Positions 12,236 through 24,420 of a stretch of DNA of 64,000 bases are shown piece after piece. Position 1 is the stretch's first letter. Each line of letters opens with the position of its first letter. The stretch covers positions 1,396,876 to 1,460,875 of the forward strand of contig NC_085102.1 of the NCBI RefSeq assembly GCF_963422355.1, given 5' to 3'. The DNA is from Corticium candelabrum. Lineage: Eukaryota; Porifera; Homoscleromorpha; Homosclerophorida; Plakinidae. A program made the translations under genes and the position numbers. The notes under the pieces were generated by a model. The model was not told the origin of the DNA. It did not search any database and was given only the letters and a program-made list of their open reading frames with translations.

Positions 12236-12299
12236 CAAAAATTTAGTTATACATTACAAATTTTATTATTTATATGTGTGTTTAATATTTAATTTATTT

Positions 12300-12602
12300 A
12301 TATATTAATAATGCAATATTAATAACAAAATATTAATAATAAAATATTAATAATAAAATATTAATAATGAAATATTAATAATACAATATTAATTATAAAA
12401 TATTAATAATAAAATATTAAGAATAAAATATTAATAATAAAATATTAATAATAAAATATTAATAATACAATATTAATAATAAAATATTAATAATACAATA
12501 TTAATAATAAAATATTAATAATACAATATTAATAATAAAATATTAATAATAAAATATTAGTAATAAAATATTAATAATAAAATATTAATAATATAATATT
12601 AA
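12300..12602. repeat. AT-rich 14-bp minisatellite
   Basis: The unit AAAATATTAATAAT is repeated about 20 times with single-base variants, giving about 300 bases of almost pure A+T. It could unwind easily, but no function is implied by sequence alone. Confidence 0.9.
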
Positions 12603-12667
12603 TAATCTATTTATCTACTTAGGCAATTATTTAAGCATAAACAGTAAAGGACTGTCTAGAAAGCGGG

Positions 12668-12830
12668 ATCTCATTACACCACGTGATCTACCGGCGGAGC
12701 TAGGTATATACTGTCATCATGCATATGGCTGGCTCGATTCGTTGTTTGGATGTTTACTAAACGAGTATCATTTCACTTGAAACATAACGTTCTTTCGTTT
12801 GCAGCAGATTCGTTGTATTGTACGTGTTGC
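12668..12830 (+). pseudogene. SGSH promoter and exon-1 fragment (inverted copy)
   Basis: The sequence resembles the minus strand at about 6170-6040: CATTACACCACGTGATCTAC followed after a short divergent stretch by ATGGCTGGCTCGATT and a degenerate continuation of the signal peptide and first exon. Deletions shift the frame and similarity fades after about 160 bases. No later SGSH exons are seen. Together with the 7TM gene that follows in reverse orientation, it mirrors the order 7TM then SGSH at the left edge, so it is best read as the remnant of an inverted duplication. Confidence 0.8.
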
Positions 12831-13063
12831 AAGTCTAGCATTGTGTGCATGGTCGTCTCTACCGCTCTAGATCCATTGCCAATCAAGACGTGTACGCCTG
12901 CAGTTTCTTACAAATTAATGCTCTGTGCCAAAACTGTCTCAAACGCACAGAAAATAACACTAATTAAATCAATTAATTAAGCAAAATTACATCGACAAGA
13001 GAGCAAACACCCGTATATTGTAAAAAATGCGTAGAAATACGATCTGCGTGGTACCTACAAAAC

Positions 13064-14794
13064 CTAACTTGCTAGTATACTGTTCCACACTACTGGAAGA
13101 ATGGGCGTAAAGCAAACGAGTAATACTGCTCCAAATTCAGAGATTGGGATGCACCAAAATACAACAAAACGCGGCTCGTGCTTTAGACCAGTCGAAATCA
13201 CGTTCGTCATTCTTTTTCGAAGTTTGTACGTTCTAAGCAAATAGCCATTTGCGGCCTGTGTCTCGCAGTCGACAGTCGCAATATCAGCGACGAGTCTCTT
13301 CAAGATTCTGGGCAATTTGGCAAAGTAATAGAGCGGATAGATATAGAAACGGAGAAATTGAGTGACGGTAATAATGGTGTATCGAGCTGCATCAGCAGGC
13401 ATCCAACAGTTTTGATATTGATATTTTGAAGATCTCAAAACAATCCATTTGTCGACAGCAATCCAACCACATGTATTCATCCACAGTATCATGACAAAGT
13501 AGTATACTGACAGAATGGTATGCAAACGATCTGATGAGTATCGAACTGCTCCTTGGATTTTGCGCACGAGGTCTTCAGCGTCCTTGGCGTTGTCTCCTCT
13601 CCATGCCAGCATGCGACGAGAGAATGTTCGAAGCTCGGCCACGTGAATTTTGGCGATACACAAAACGGTTAGAAAGACGGGCAGTGTAATGATGCAAAAC
13701 AACACGTACCCTACAAGTTCAATCGGTACTGTAATAGAAACGAGGTTACGTGTATCCAATTTCAAATTGTGACTGCAACCATCGTAATGGCCACTTAGTG
13801 CTGGAATGACGGTAAGTGCGGGTAGAAGAATCAAGATAATGCTTATGAATGCTCGTTTGGACAAAAATTTGTTCACTTGATTCCACTCGAATTCTTCATC
13901 TTGTCCGATTGAGTGAAGAGAACTTTTTTTGATCACGTGATGAATGTGAGAAATTGCGCAGAGCCATATTCCAAGTCCGTATATAACCAGATACCGCAAT
14001 CCTTGTACAACGAAGTACATATTAACCACATTGGTTGTCTTAAATGAGAAAGAAAGTCCTGGAGGGTCTAGAAAAGGGTTGTAAACAACGTAGGATATGT
14101 AATAAAGAGCCAAGAGAGTTAGGGAACCTTGACCCAAATATCTGCTGCATTTGATTGTTCTAGATTCGTCAGATGGAGACTTCCACAGAAAGGACAGACG
14201 CGAGATCCAGTAAAACAATCGCTGATCTTCAATAGTGTATCTTCTGCTTTCATTAGTGATTCCATTGCCCTGTGGAACGGTAGCAAGAGTGCTTGCATCT
14301 GTAATAGCATCAGCAGTAGCAGTATCTGCGCTCTCAGATCTCGATGAGCTGGGTGGTCTCGAGTGGCCTCTACCTACTGTTTCATTCTCTTCTGAATCTG
14401 ACTCAGATTCCACTGTACTCATTTCCACAATGATCTTTACTCGTCCTTCACGAACAAATTTTGAAAAACAGTGAGACAGTTCGTCTTCTGGCTGTAGTTC
14501 GCAATCCAATTCTACACAAAATATCTTCTTTGCATAGGCTTTAGGTAGATTTCGTTGATGTGTATACATTCGATTATATCGATCCTGGATTGTTTGCATA
14601 AGCCAGTGGACATTGTGATCTAAGGACAAATACTCGACAATTGAAAATCCTGATATATCTACGTCGAATCTCAATTGCTGAGGTTCTCTTGAGCTTTCTG
14701 TAGATCCATAACCGGCTGAATCTGAGGATAAGCAATCCCGAACAACACCGTCAGCGCAACTGCTGTGCTGTTGCAAAAACGTCCTTTCGTTCAT
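13064..14794 (-). CDS. 7TM protein with N-terminal ubiquitin-like region (paralogue 2, intact)
   Basis: Single-exon gene of 576 codons. Residues about 40-125 have the strand-strand-helix-strand pattern of a ubiquitin-like fold (RFDVDISGF, SIVEYLSL, a helix HWLMQTIQDRY, KKIFCVEL, VKIIVEM); this is a prediction by eye. An acidic Ser/Thr-rich linker (125-190) precedes about seven hydrophobic segments near 220-240, 258-280, 313-333, 355-380, 426-448, 470-492 and 542-570. Conserved family blocks are FVVQG-RYL, SSDRLHTILSVYYF, ARYTI-TQ, FAKLP and HEPRFVVFWC. The first ATG lies in an N-terminus like that of paralogue 4. It is intact, unlike its neighbour copy at 1-1510. I do not recognise the family. 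A sensory or other receptor, or a membrane-anchored ubiquitin-like scaffold, are possibilities only. Confidence 0.85.
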   Translation of the reverse strand: MNERTFLQQHSSCADGVVRDCLSSDSAGYGSTESSREPQQLRFDVDISGFSIVEYLSLDHNVHWLMQTIQDRYNRMYTHQRNLPKAYAKKIFCVELDCELQPEDELSHCFSKFVREGRVKIIVEMSTVESESDSEENETVGRGHSRPPSSSRSESADTATADAITDASTLATVPQGNGITNESRRYTIEDQRLFYWISRLSFLWKSPSDESRTIKCSRYLGQGSLTLLALYYISYVVYNPFLDPPGLSFSFKTTNVVNMYFVVQGLRYLVIYGLGIWLCAISHIHHVIKKSSLHSIGQDEEFEWNQVNKFLSKRAFISIILILLPALTVIPALSGHYDGCSHNLKLDTRNLVSITVPIELVGYVLFCIITLPVFLTVLCIAKIHVAELRTFSRRMLAWRGDNAKDAEDLVRKIQGAVRYSSDRLHTILSVYYFVMILWMNTCGWIAVDKWIVLRSSKYQYQNCWMPADAARYTIITVTQFLRFYIYPLYYFAKLPRILKRLVADIATVDCETQAANGYLLRTYKLRKRMTNVISTGLKHEPRFVVFWCIPISEFGAVLLVCFTPILPVVWNSILAS

Positions 14795-16140
14795 TCCGTT
14801 GTCCGTGACGTTAACTTTACTACCAGCCTACTTTTCGTTTTCTGCCTGCATCGTAAATTGTACAGTTAACACAAATGCAGCATGCATATTGCATGCCAAT
14901 ACATCTATCTAGGTAAAGACACACAGTAGTAGAAATTTTGTAAAATACCCCTACCTGTTATTGTGTACTAGTTGCTGTTCTTTGACTGGAACGACCAGCT
15001 ATCTAAGCGGTTCAGGCAGAAGTGTAAACAAAAGCAGCGTGCTGAGTCAACAGAGTATACTCACGTGATTGACAAGGGACATGTGACTACATGCAAGGAG
15101 CAATTATGAGGCCGTTTTGTACGTTGAAAGCGATTTGACATACGTTTAAATTCTAAATTTTATAACGCTTTTTAAAATAAACGAAAACATCAGTGTGAAT
15201 GCGAGAGATCAAGCAAATGTCCGAAAGACGTAAGTGACACGCGACCTACCTAATATCCCTAATCTTTTAGTAGTCTCGTTGTTGGTTTTGGCGGCTCTTC
15301 ACACGCTTGCATGTCGAATAACGTCGGCTACACTTTCTCTTTAAAACGTGACAATGGCGTAGGCCTGAAATTACCCACCTCCAAATTTTCAGGGCGTGGT
15401 AGATTTATTTTTTTAGGGGAACAGCGACTACCCTACTTTCCACAGAATATCCTTCACCTTTGATCTCTTGGCTGCGTTGCTATAATAGGTCGATTACTTT
15501 GATACCAAACAGGCCCGTGCCAAAATTCGTCCGTTCCATTTTTAATTACAAGCAAAAATTACAATATTAAAATTAAAAATTAAAAATTACATAAAAGTTG
15601 ATAGTGATTTTTAATGTTTATTTCATTAAAACTAAAATTTTAACTTTTAATTTAAAATTTAACTTTTGCTCCAAATTGAAATTGGCCCAGACCCAAGCAC
15701 GCTAGGATACTGTACTGGATATTATCTAGTTAAATAGGTATTTGCGTATAAAACAGATACTGTATGTAATACAAAAACCTAGCTTAAGTTAATTAAGTTA
15801 ATGGTCATTATTGATAACAAGTTTTTGTATGTAATTTTATATTAATGTTATTTGTTAATTAATACTAATTAATATTATTTATTAATACTAATTTTTGATT
15901 TTTAATTATTTTACTGGTACATTGTTGACGTCAGAACTGTGTACTTTTAAACTCTTGCATTTTTGATTGCTACACTTCTAAGGGATTAGTACGTCTTAAC
16001 ATCAGGTTTCAGTATATAAATGTAACACTGCATGGTGGCTTCCTGATTTGGCCCAATCGATCGCTGGCTCCCCTTTTCACTGACAATTGTTTAATTAATT
16101 AAGTGATTTATAGAAATGTTGAGAACGTAAAATACAACTT
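14795..16140. other. Upstream of 7TM paralogue 2; no gene recognised
   Basis: Probably contains the promoter of the minus-strand 7TM gene, but I see no motif I would name. 15540-15680 and 15830-15910 are AT-rich runs of AATTAAAA-type repeats. No coding exon is supported. Confidence 0.4.
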
Positions 16141-16758
16141 GAGCAGGGCACTATTTATATCAACCAACATTTAATATTAATGATTGATTGTTACAAATTA
16201 ATTTTGAGAAATCATTGATTTTAATTAGTGATAAACATCTGCTCTTAAAACAGGACATACCTTTGCACCAGCGCATGGTGCACTGTACTATTAAAATGTC
16301 TTAATGAATAATTAATATTCTTTACTTTATTTTCTAGGCAGGATCGATGCAAGATTCTTTAGCTATATTGTTTTTAACCATAACAAGATAAATACAGGAG
16401 TCCAAATTTTAAGACAGCAAAGCTAGGATATTGCAGAGTTTACATGGAAGAGACAGCAGCATACATGCAAATGGTTTATTGGTTCCTGTTGATTAAATTT
16501 AAAATGTCCCAAGGCCTGCTCTGCTCAAATGGCTTGGGCAAAACTCATTATGCATGTGCAGTCTACTTGTCACCATGTCTACCATGTGCTGGTGCACTAG
16601 TATGGCCTGTGTTAAATTGCAAATCTTTCCTCATTTGACTAATGATAATTGCTAAGTCAACCTTTATATTAATTTGCATAAAACTAATTTATAACAATTA
16701 TTAATAAACATCAATCATTGATATTAAAATTTTGGTTAATATAAATAGTGCACTGCTC
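16141..16758. repeat. 618-bp inverted-repeat element
   Basis: The ends GAGCAGGGCACTATTTATAT and its near complement (about 16739-16758) extend inward for about 70 bases. A second inner pair (CAGCGCATGGTGCACTG near 16269 against CCATGTGCTGGTGCAC near 16580) is also inverted. Shape fits a MITE inserted just past the 3' end of the D-serine dehydratase gene. The short frame inside is not convincing. Confidence 0.65.
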
Positions 16759-16926
16759 AAATTGTTTTCTAAGAAATCCTGAACATCACAATTCTTGTCA
16801 GTTACACATAGATTCGAGCGATCATGAATAACAAGTTAATAAGATATTGTCATTATCAGATATTGTCTTTAAAATTGTACTTAAAAACGTCTCAAAGGTA
16901 TCCGGATTGCAGAGATCCTTTTGCAG

Positions 16927-18954
16927 TCACCAACCTTTCACAGGAACCCACTCATCTATAACGGTATCATCGTCACAGACATAGTGTACTGGATGCATAG
17001 CAGAAGTAGCACATGACTACAGTAGAACAACAACTCATCGTCAATTCTAAAATAAAAAGCCATCCATTTTGTAACTCACGTGGTATGGCAAAAGACGAAG
17101 TGTGCATCCAATTGGATATTTAGAAAAGTTCAAATGGCCTTGAGTAGAAACTACTCTTGCAACCTCTTGGCTAAATCCTGCAATTCTATACAAGAAAATT
17201 CATCAACAACACACCAGTGCAAATATTGGCATACCTGAGACTAGGTTCTCCAACAAAATGACCATAACCTATGGGTTCATCACCACATTGCATGCTCGTG
17301 CCCATCCAACCACAGTCAATCATCAATTGTCCTGTTTCTTGGTTATGACTGATGACAGTGGTAAGAACACAAATTGAAATATCAGACTCTGAGCACGATC
17401 CAAGTCCAGCCTGCTGCATGTCTAAACACATTCACATTCACACTATTTATTAATATAATATTTTTCATTACAAATTTCAATTAAAACGCTAAAATTATTG
17501 ATTAATGATTGCAAGGCAAACCATAGAACACATAATTTCCTGGATGATACTCTGTAATTCCAGTCATATCACTGGGGTTATGACTACATCCAGGAGTAGA
17601 TCCAATACCAACACAACGACAACTGATTCCTTCAGCTTCTAGCCTACACACAAATTGATTAATTAAAAATGTATGCAATAAGTATGTACCATGTTATTGT
17701 TACTTAGTTAATTAATATTTATTAATTATTGTGTAGTACTGTTTAGCTAGTTTCACACTCTCATCTCGTGCATGACTTGCAACAGTAACATGAGCAATTG
17801 CTCCAGTACAGGCATATGACTGTCCACAATGTGTATAAAGACCGACAAAATCAATGAAGTCACAGCTCGCCATTTCTCTTACAATTTCCAATGCAAGTGA
17901 ACTCGATGGTTTCACTCCACCTACAAATACCTCCAATCACCAAACTAAAATTAATAGTTAACAACTGCTTAATTAACATACATCGGCCATATCCTACATC
18001 TAGTTGAACCAACATGGACCAGTGTTTCCCAACAGGTGGCGGAATTTTTGTAATACCATTTAGCACCTCCATGCTGTCTGTCATAAACTGAAATGATTCT
18101 AAACGAGCCGTGAGTTCCCTCACACGATTCATTTTGGATAGCGTAATGGGTACAGCATAGATCACATCGTCAAAACCACCATCAGCAAAAAATGTTGCCT
18201 CAGCAAACGTGGAAACAACAATTTGCTTCCGTGTACCATTTGTCATATAGAAGCCAGCTTCCCTGCAGTAGATCCAATAAAACAGGTTACTGGAAGTAGG
18301 TGCAGAATAACAGACCATTGGCTTCTGCAATAGCAACTAACTAATCAATATAGCTAGCTGTTCAATTAATTACATTCTACAGATCACTTAATTAAAAATA
18401 AATCAAATAACTCAATGTTAGTTTAGAGAACTAATAGTACAATGTTCATTTAGAACTAATAGTACAATGTTTATTTACACACTTAGTACATTAACCTATT
18501 AATAAATAATATGTATAATACTATTAAATAATATATGATAATACATAATAAATAACAATTAAAAATACTATATTACATAACGGATATTTTACATATTTAG
18601 CACATTGATGTAGTAAAGAATCTAAATAAATAATAATTATTACAAGGTTGACCCAAAGTCTCCTAATTATTAATTAATTTCAACTACCATTATAATCCCA
18701 CGCCTCTGCCCTCTGCACTATCTATACGTAAAGTATTGAACACAGTGCACACTCAGGCCTGGCCCACACTTTAAATGCTACCATGTTTTCGCTGTCTTCA
18801 TGTGAGGTCTCAGTGAGATGCCAAGGAGACGACACCGTTCCCTCATTATTGTGCAGTTTCTTTTCAGTTTCTTCAGGTCTATCAGTAAGGCTGGTGTCAT
18901 AAGAGTTGACACTGGTCGAGGATCGTAATGACGTTTCCAAGGAAGCTCGTCCAT
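16927..18954 (-). CDS. D-serine dehydratase (PLP- and zinc-dependent), 7 exons
   Basis: Cytosolic fold-type III PLP enzyme (alanine racemase-like barrel with a D-serine dehydratase C-terminal domain) that converts D-serine to pyruvate and ammonia. Exons on the minus strand: 18954-18782, 18262-17982, 17920-17740, 17643-17522, 17421-17235, 17170-17080, 17016-16927. All junctions are GT-AG and phases agree, giving 374 residues against 376 in the chicken enzyme. RPHMKT holds the PLP lysine (Lys53). [40 protein letters not shown] and STPGCSH follow in family order. PYHSC near the end supplies the zinc ligands His345 and Cys347. The start is the Met in MDELPW, just before TPALLIDL. The related D-threonine aldolase group is the main alternative, but the vertebrate-type motifs favour D-serine dehydratase. 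Confidence 0.93.
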
Positions 18955-19377
18955 GAAACAGGTCACGGGCGTGTACTTGACAGTACGCTGGACGCACCTT
19001 AGCGCGCAATAGCTGTTCAAGCCGGTACACCATACAGTGTACACACAGCAGCCATGCAGGCATGTGTTGCTCGGAACCCCCGGTAAGTGAACGATGTTGA
19101 AACTTTAAATAGTACGCATGCATATTCCAATCTTTGTTATCGTATTTCCGTGAATAAATAGTGACCCATGGGGCACTATTTATTCATACATAGTTCAACA
19201 TTTGAGACGTTAACGTGGGGCATTATTTGAGCATGGGGCGCAAATCGGGCATGACACACTACTAACTTATTTCGAAAGCACAGAGACTGCTGCATTGTTA
19301 GTTTGCATAGTCAATTACACTGCACAAAGAACACAAAGAAACTACTGTTATCTCTAGTCCTAGCTAGAGTGTTAGTG
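18955..19377. other. D-serine dehydratase upstream region; no other gene
   Basis: Contains a local inverted repeat near 19146-19187 (GAATAAATAGTG and CACTATTTATTC) that looks like a transposon end. Nothing else is recognised. Confidence 0.45.
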
Positions 19378-19537
19378 CAGGTGCGGATCCAGAGGGGGTT
19401 CAGGGTTTTTTAACCCCGTCTTTTCCAATTGGCGTGGTTCAATAATTTCATATAATTTTATTAGAAAAGAGAAAATTAGTAAAGTTATGAATAACCAGGT
19501 CAACTCCCTCTTCCAAAAATGCCTGGATCCGGGCCTC
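19378..19537 (-). repeat. Short element family B, copy 1 (GGATCC ends)
   Basis: About 160 bases, ends CAGGTGCGGATCCAGAGG and CCTGGATCCGGGCCTC. Read in reverse it aligns along its whole length with the element inserted at 47419-47584. Flanks TAGTG and TACTG are a 5-bp target duplication with one change. Confidence 0.85.
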
Positions 19538-19550
19538 TACTGGTATGTAT

Positions 19551-19758
19551 ACAGTATACTATGTACAGTATACTATACAGTATATATACAGTATATTATA
19601 CAGTATATTATAAAGTATATTATTATACAGTATATTATACAGTATATTATACAGCATATATACAGTATATTATACAGTATATTATACAGTATCCATACAA
19701 TATATTATACAGTATATTATACAGTATATTATACAGCATATATACAGTATATTATACA

Positions 19759-19809
<51 letters not shown>

Positions 19810-20095
19810 ATATTATACAGTATATTATACAGCATATTACATAGTATATTATACAGTATATTATACAGAATATTATACAGTATATTATACAGTATCCATA
19901 CAGTATATTATCCAGTATATTAAACAGCATATATACAATATATTATGCAGTGTCCATACAATATATTATACAGTATATTAAACAGTATGTTATACAGTAC
20001 ATTATACAGTATATATATACAATATATTATACAGTATATATACAGTATATTATACAGTATATTATACAGTATATTGTACAGTATATTGTACAGTA
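19551..20095. repeat. 12-bp minisatellite, ATTATACAGTAT units
   Basis: Over 540 bases of ATTATACAGTAT-type units, with a pure AT run near 19761-19803 and variants such as ATATATACAGTAT and CATACAGT. The unit is nearly self-complementary (ATACAGTAT against ATACTGTAT), so single strands could fold repeatedly. The long frames rich in Tyr, Ile and Val across it are repeat artefacts. Confidence 0.95.
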
Positions 20096-21084
20096 TAATA
20101 CACAAAATTAGATTTGCCACATATAGTAAACAATTCGATGCATACATGTACACACTGCATATTGATGTACAGTTGAATTTAGCTAAGTAATACTAAAACA
20201 GACCGAAAATGATTTTAAAAATTAAAAAGATTATATTTATTATGGATCATATTACCTGCCGTCCAATTTACTTGAATTTGTTCTGTAGAGAAAGCAGCTG
20301 TAGTTAATACACGACGTTCAAAACTGTGAGCCTTTGTAAAAAACTTTCAAATTGCTACACGGTAGTCTTGATAATGTCTGTGGTCGTCACTAATCTTGGT
20401 CGAGGCTCATTTTACAGCGATCATCGTCGTGTGATCCCGATATGTGGTCTCGTCTCAATGTAGCGATCAATCGGTGCCTAATTGTGTGTGTATCTGTAAG
20501 AAACTGTTGTAACTGTAAGCGATGTGTTCTAAACGTCGCGTTGGTGGGTTTAGCCGTCGCGCGGAACGCCTACCTACCCACACTCACGCTCACTCTAGCT
20601 CAGCCCAAAAAAAATCGCCCGGTCCTGAACTGGTATGTATCCTGGATACTTTCACTTTCGCTTGAGTCGTATTCGTAGTCTGTGGCATATATGTTGGATC
20701 TTCATCGTCACTCAGTGATTCTATCCAGGTGTTCATTTTTATCCTAACTCACGTACACATTGATAGACATGCATGCAAATAGCTGCTACCCAGTGGGGCC
20801 TTATTGTTTCTTTACAAGGTCACCATGAGATATTATTTGAGAATTAGATCTTGAGGGCTGTAGCATCTTTACTGGTGGTGATTCGCCACTTGTGGTGCAC
20901 TCTCACTAGTAGAAGAAACATTTTGAATTGCTACGCGTATTCTAAACTTTGTCAATAGTGCGAAGTGAAACGCTCAACGAGATCAGTCAGGTTCCTAGGG
21001 TCACTCGTAAGCTAGTACCGGAGGCAAACACGGGTGCTTAGCTATATCTAGACCATCATTGCTGTCTAAACAGAAGACATAACT
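20096..21084. other. No gene recognised
   Basis: About 1 kb between the minisatellite and the LINE. No exon, repeat or RNA gene is supported. Confidence 0.4.
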
Positions 21085-24000
21085 CTAGTTATGCAGGATC
21101 CGACTGGATACAAGAAGTTCTATTTTCTGTAAGTGGTGCAGGTTGTGATGACCTGGAATAATGTCCAACAACCATTCAATACCTGTCTGCACTGTACCCA
21201 ACGCTCCCAACACCAATGCAACAACCAGTGTCCGATACTGCCATATGCCGCTTACCTCCACAAGAAAATCACTGTACTTCGTAAGTTCTCGATTATCCTG
21301 TTTCTTGAAAATGTTGTTATCAGCAGGACAGCTGATATCATAAGTGTGCATTTTTATTTCTGAAACTGATGCCAGGACGATTGGCACCGATATTGCTCTA
21401 GTAGTATAGCGATGGCTGTATTCCCTGTACAGCATAGTGATGTCGTCCGTCTTCACATGCCTATCAGGATGATGCCGGTATAATCTGCTTTTAATTGGAT
21501 CCCCAATTAAAATGACGGCAAATGTTCCAGTAGATTATGGAAGCCACCTGATTGTGTCGATCAGTGTCTATATAGTTCATTTACACTATACAGGCTGCCA
21601 CAATTTGGTTAAATGTCTCCAGGCTTACACTGCACAAGCGGCAAGTGGGACTGACATGTCCATGCAGAATGTTACGCTCATATTAACAGGGGCGTAACGT
21701 CTCATGACCTAGACCGGGCTATAGCCCCATCATTTGTAGGCTTGATCATAAAAATTGTGGATTGTAAATACGTGTGGAGACAAAAGCTGTTTAGAGTATA
21801 TGAACAACCCTTTCTCAAGTCTGGAACCTGCCACTGATTCTACCGTATCAGTCGATTAGAAGCTAATGGAAGTGGGAGTGTCTACAAAAGTGGGCGTGGC
21901 TCGTAGCATCGTTAGAGGCCACGCTACATCTTTGGTTATATAAAATACCAAGTCCGAAGAGCATGGTCTTGAGCAGCAACAACTAACTCCTCAATTGCAG
22001 CTGAAAGATTCGATGACTTCAGGCATCTGTAGGTCTCTTTCATGTCCACAAGTGGTTTCTCAGTGAGACGGCGATCCTGACCACGCCCATAAGTTTTCTG
22101 CCCCAGGACTGTACAACCGCTGCACTTGCGGAAATGTTTCTTGGCATTTTTCTGAGGTGCGTGCATACTTGAAGACACCATTACACAGGATGAACCCACT
22201 TCCATGCAAGCTGTGCGATTTGTTGTCCTTAGATAGACTTCCGTGCAGCTGCATGTGCAGTAAACTGACGGGCCATGCGTCGGATCGAATGAGAGGTCCT
22301 ACTAGCATCACACTCTTGCACCATTTGCATGAATCCACACAATACAAGACTGATACGCCAACTCAATCTGTTTTACCCTCGACCGCCCTCGGTTCACGGA
22401 GCGTACAGCCTGTCAACGTCTGAAGCAGGATGGTGCATGGACAAAGTGTATAGAGAGAATTTTTCTTCACCGTCGATCAATCTGCTACAAGTCGGTGGTA
22501 CTTCAATGAATGACACCGAAACCGTAAGTGAGAATCGGCAGTGCAAATCCGTTGATGGCCAAAATGTTGTTCCGACCGTATACAACACAGTCCGGAGGAC
22601 CATGCTTCTTCACTCTGCGCAAGTACTCACGACAGAGTGTCTCCCGCATAGGGCTGTGCTGGATACCATCGCTCTCGTCCACATCCAAATACTCTTAGAC
22701 TTGACCCTGTTCCAGACAGTTGATGGTGTCAGTTTTTCCTACAGTCACAGCAGAATTGTGTCCAGAGAGCTTGCAATTGACAGAGTGCACAACAGCGAAC
22801 TTGCATGCCCAGATCAAACTTCAATTGGATGCCATTATAAAGAAGGTACGAACGGTGTGCAACAATGTTTCCAGCTGATCAGGATTTCTGCCACACAGCC
22901 TCAGATTATCCATGTAAATTAGATGACTGGCAAGCTGACGTCTTGCAGTCTCAGTACGCCAAGTGTTCATTCATAGTCATAACCAGTTCAGCGTAATTCC
23001 AGACTGAGATGACGAAGAGCCATACGGAAGAAAAGAGGATAGAGTGAATTGCCTTGTAAAATACCTCGCTTGATCAGCATGAGCCTCGTCTTGATGGAAC
23101 CGTTGCCGTAGAAAAGCACCATTGATATCTTCCAGCTCTTCATCACACGTACGTCACAGGAACCTGCACAAATCGTATACTGGACTAATCTTATGCCACT
23201 AAAGACATAGGAGTAACTAGTTGTGTGACAGGCTGTCATAGGCTTTCTGATAGTCTACCTGAGCCATGCTCAAGCTCCTGCGCATGGTCTTACAGTCCTC
23301 GGTAAGCCGTTGGGGTAACTTAAATTAATCAACAGCTGATCCTTTACACCAAAGAAACCCTGCTGACATCCTTCTACTCCAATGCCATGACGTTTCCTTG
23401 AATCAAATGCCCTGCAATCCTCTAGCTGACGACTGAGCTGAGTGGGGTCTTGTAGACGACAGATGGACAGGTGATAGGCCGGTAATTTTTGACCTGATCA
23501 TTCTTGTCATTTTTAGGTATCAGGGTTATTGTTTCCTGAGCTAAGCAGTTGAGCACAGACTCTGGGTCCTGAAACAAGAGGTTGTAGTTACGAGTAAAAT
23601 CATCTTGAACACACGTGATGAGATTGACCCAGAAACCATAAACCTGATCTGATCCAAGAGACTTCCAGTTTCCTATCCTCTTGACACACAATATGACCTC
23701 ACCGCTTGAGATAGGTGACCATGCACTGATTCTCAGCTGTCCAGTAAGTCTCACCATTGGTTTGACGCTTCAGCCAGGAGGCAGATCGACTCATTATGAC
23801 ACGCTTCAGTTTCTAGGATGTCACTCCAATACTGCTCAATCTAAGACTTGGATGGTGCGGAAGTGATCTGGAGAGACTGCTTACCGATGCAATTCCCTGT
23901 AAAATCGCCTGGCATCACGTTGAAACAAACCACTAATTCTGGCAAAGTCTATATAGTTTCTTACGATTCTTTTCCAGCCTCTTAGGTCGCTCGAAATTGG

Positions 24001-24100
24001 ACTGCAGTTACATTTTTAGCCGATTTATGGTGACCTCACAAGACCTTCGAACGAGGAATGCTCAGTTGATGCCTGAGCAGTTGGAGCTTTTGTAATAAAC
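21085..24100 (-). mobile_element. Decayed non-LTR (LINE) retrotransposon
   Basis: On the minus strand, reverse transcriptase motifs run in order from about 23760: WKSLGSDQVYGFWV, TLIPKNDKNDQVKNYRPI, RGILQGNSLYP, and a YxDD-type site altered to YMDN near 22917. They continue through NGFALPILTYGFGV and HHPASDVDRLYAP and, beyond a nested short element, a zinc-like SPTCRLC and the C-terminal VSGIWQYRTLVVALVLGALG near 21200. Several stops and frameshifts break the frame, so it is dead. The 5' part above 23800 is very degraded and I cannot fix the element's start. Confidence 0.85.
21689..21928 (-). repeat. Short element family A, copy inserted in the LINE
   Basis: Inverted relative to the copies at 10310 and 24147, starting AGGGGCGTAACG. 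LINE coding similarity stops at its left edge (ERNILHGH side) and resumes at its right edge (ALRTWYF side). It therefore inserted into the retrotransposon later. Confidence 0.85.
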
Positions 24101-24146
24101 GATTGCATGTTTGATGAGCCCCTGCTAACTTGAAGTTTTATAGCTC

Positions 24147-24420
24147 AGGCGCGTGGCGTGACCTCTAGAAATGGGGGGCTAAACCTTACTCTGCTATGAG
24201 ACACGCCCATCTTTATGGACGCGACCATTTTTATTGCTTTTTGTTTGACTGATACAGTAGATCTCGAATAAGTGGCAGATCCAGACTGGAAAAATGTGGT
24301 GTATATCTACATGTTATAAAGCTTTGGTCCTTACACGTATTTATAGTCTACAATTTTTATGACCACGCCTACAAATGATATGGCTATAGCCCGGTCTAGC
24401 CCATGCCGCGCTACGCCCCT
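24147..24420 (+). repeat. Short element family A, copy 3
   Basis: The best-preserved copy, from AGGCGCGTGGCGTGACC to CCGCGCTACGCCCCT, with inverted ends of the form AGGGGCGTAGCG. It lies just outside the 5' end of the LINE. Confidence 0.8.

Noticed and set aside
17860-18336. Reading the minus-strand frame at 18263-18336 as part of the D-serine dehydratase protein
   Set aside because: It precedes the splice acceptor at 18263 and has no match in the family, so it is intron.
19487-20190. Tyr/Ile-rich frames over the minisatellite
   Set aside because: Artefacts of the 12-bp repeat.
21689-24420. The two family-A copies as terminal repeats of one composite element containing the LINE
   Set aside because: The left copy interrupts LINE coding sequence, so it is a later nested insertion and the arrangement is by chance.
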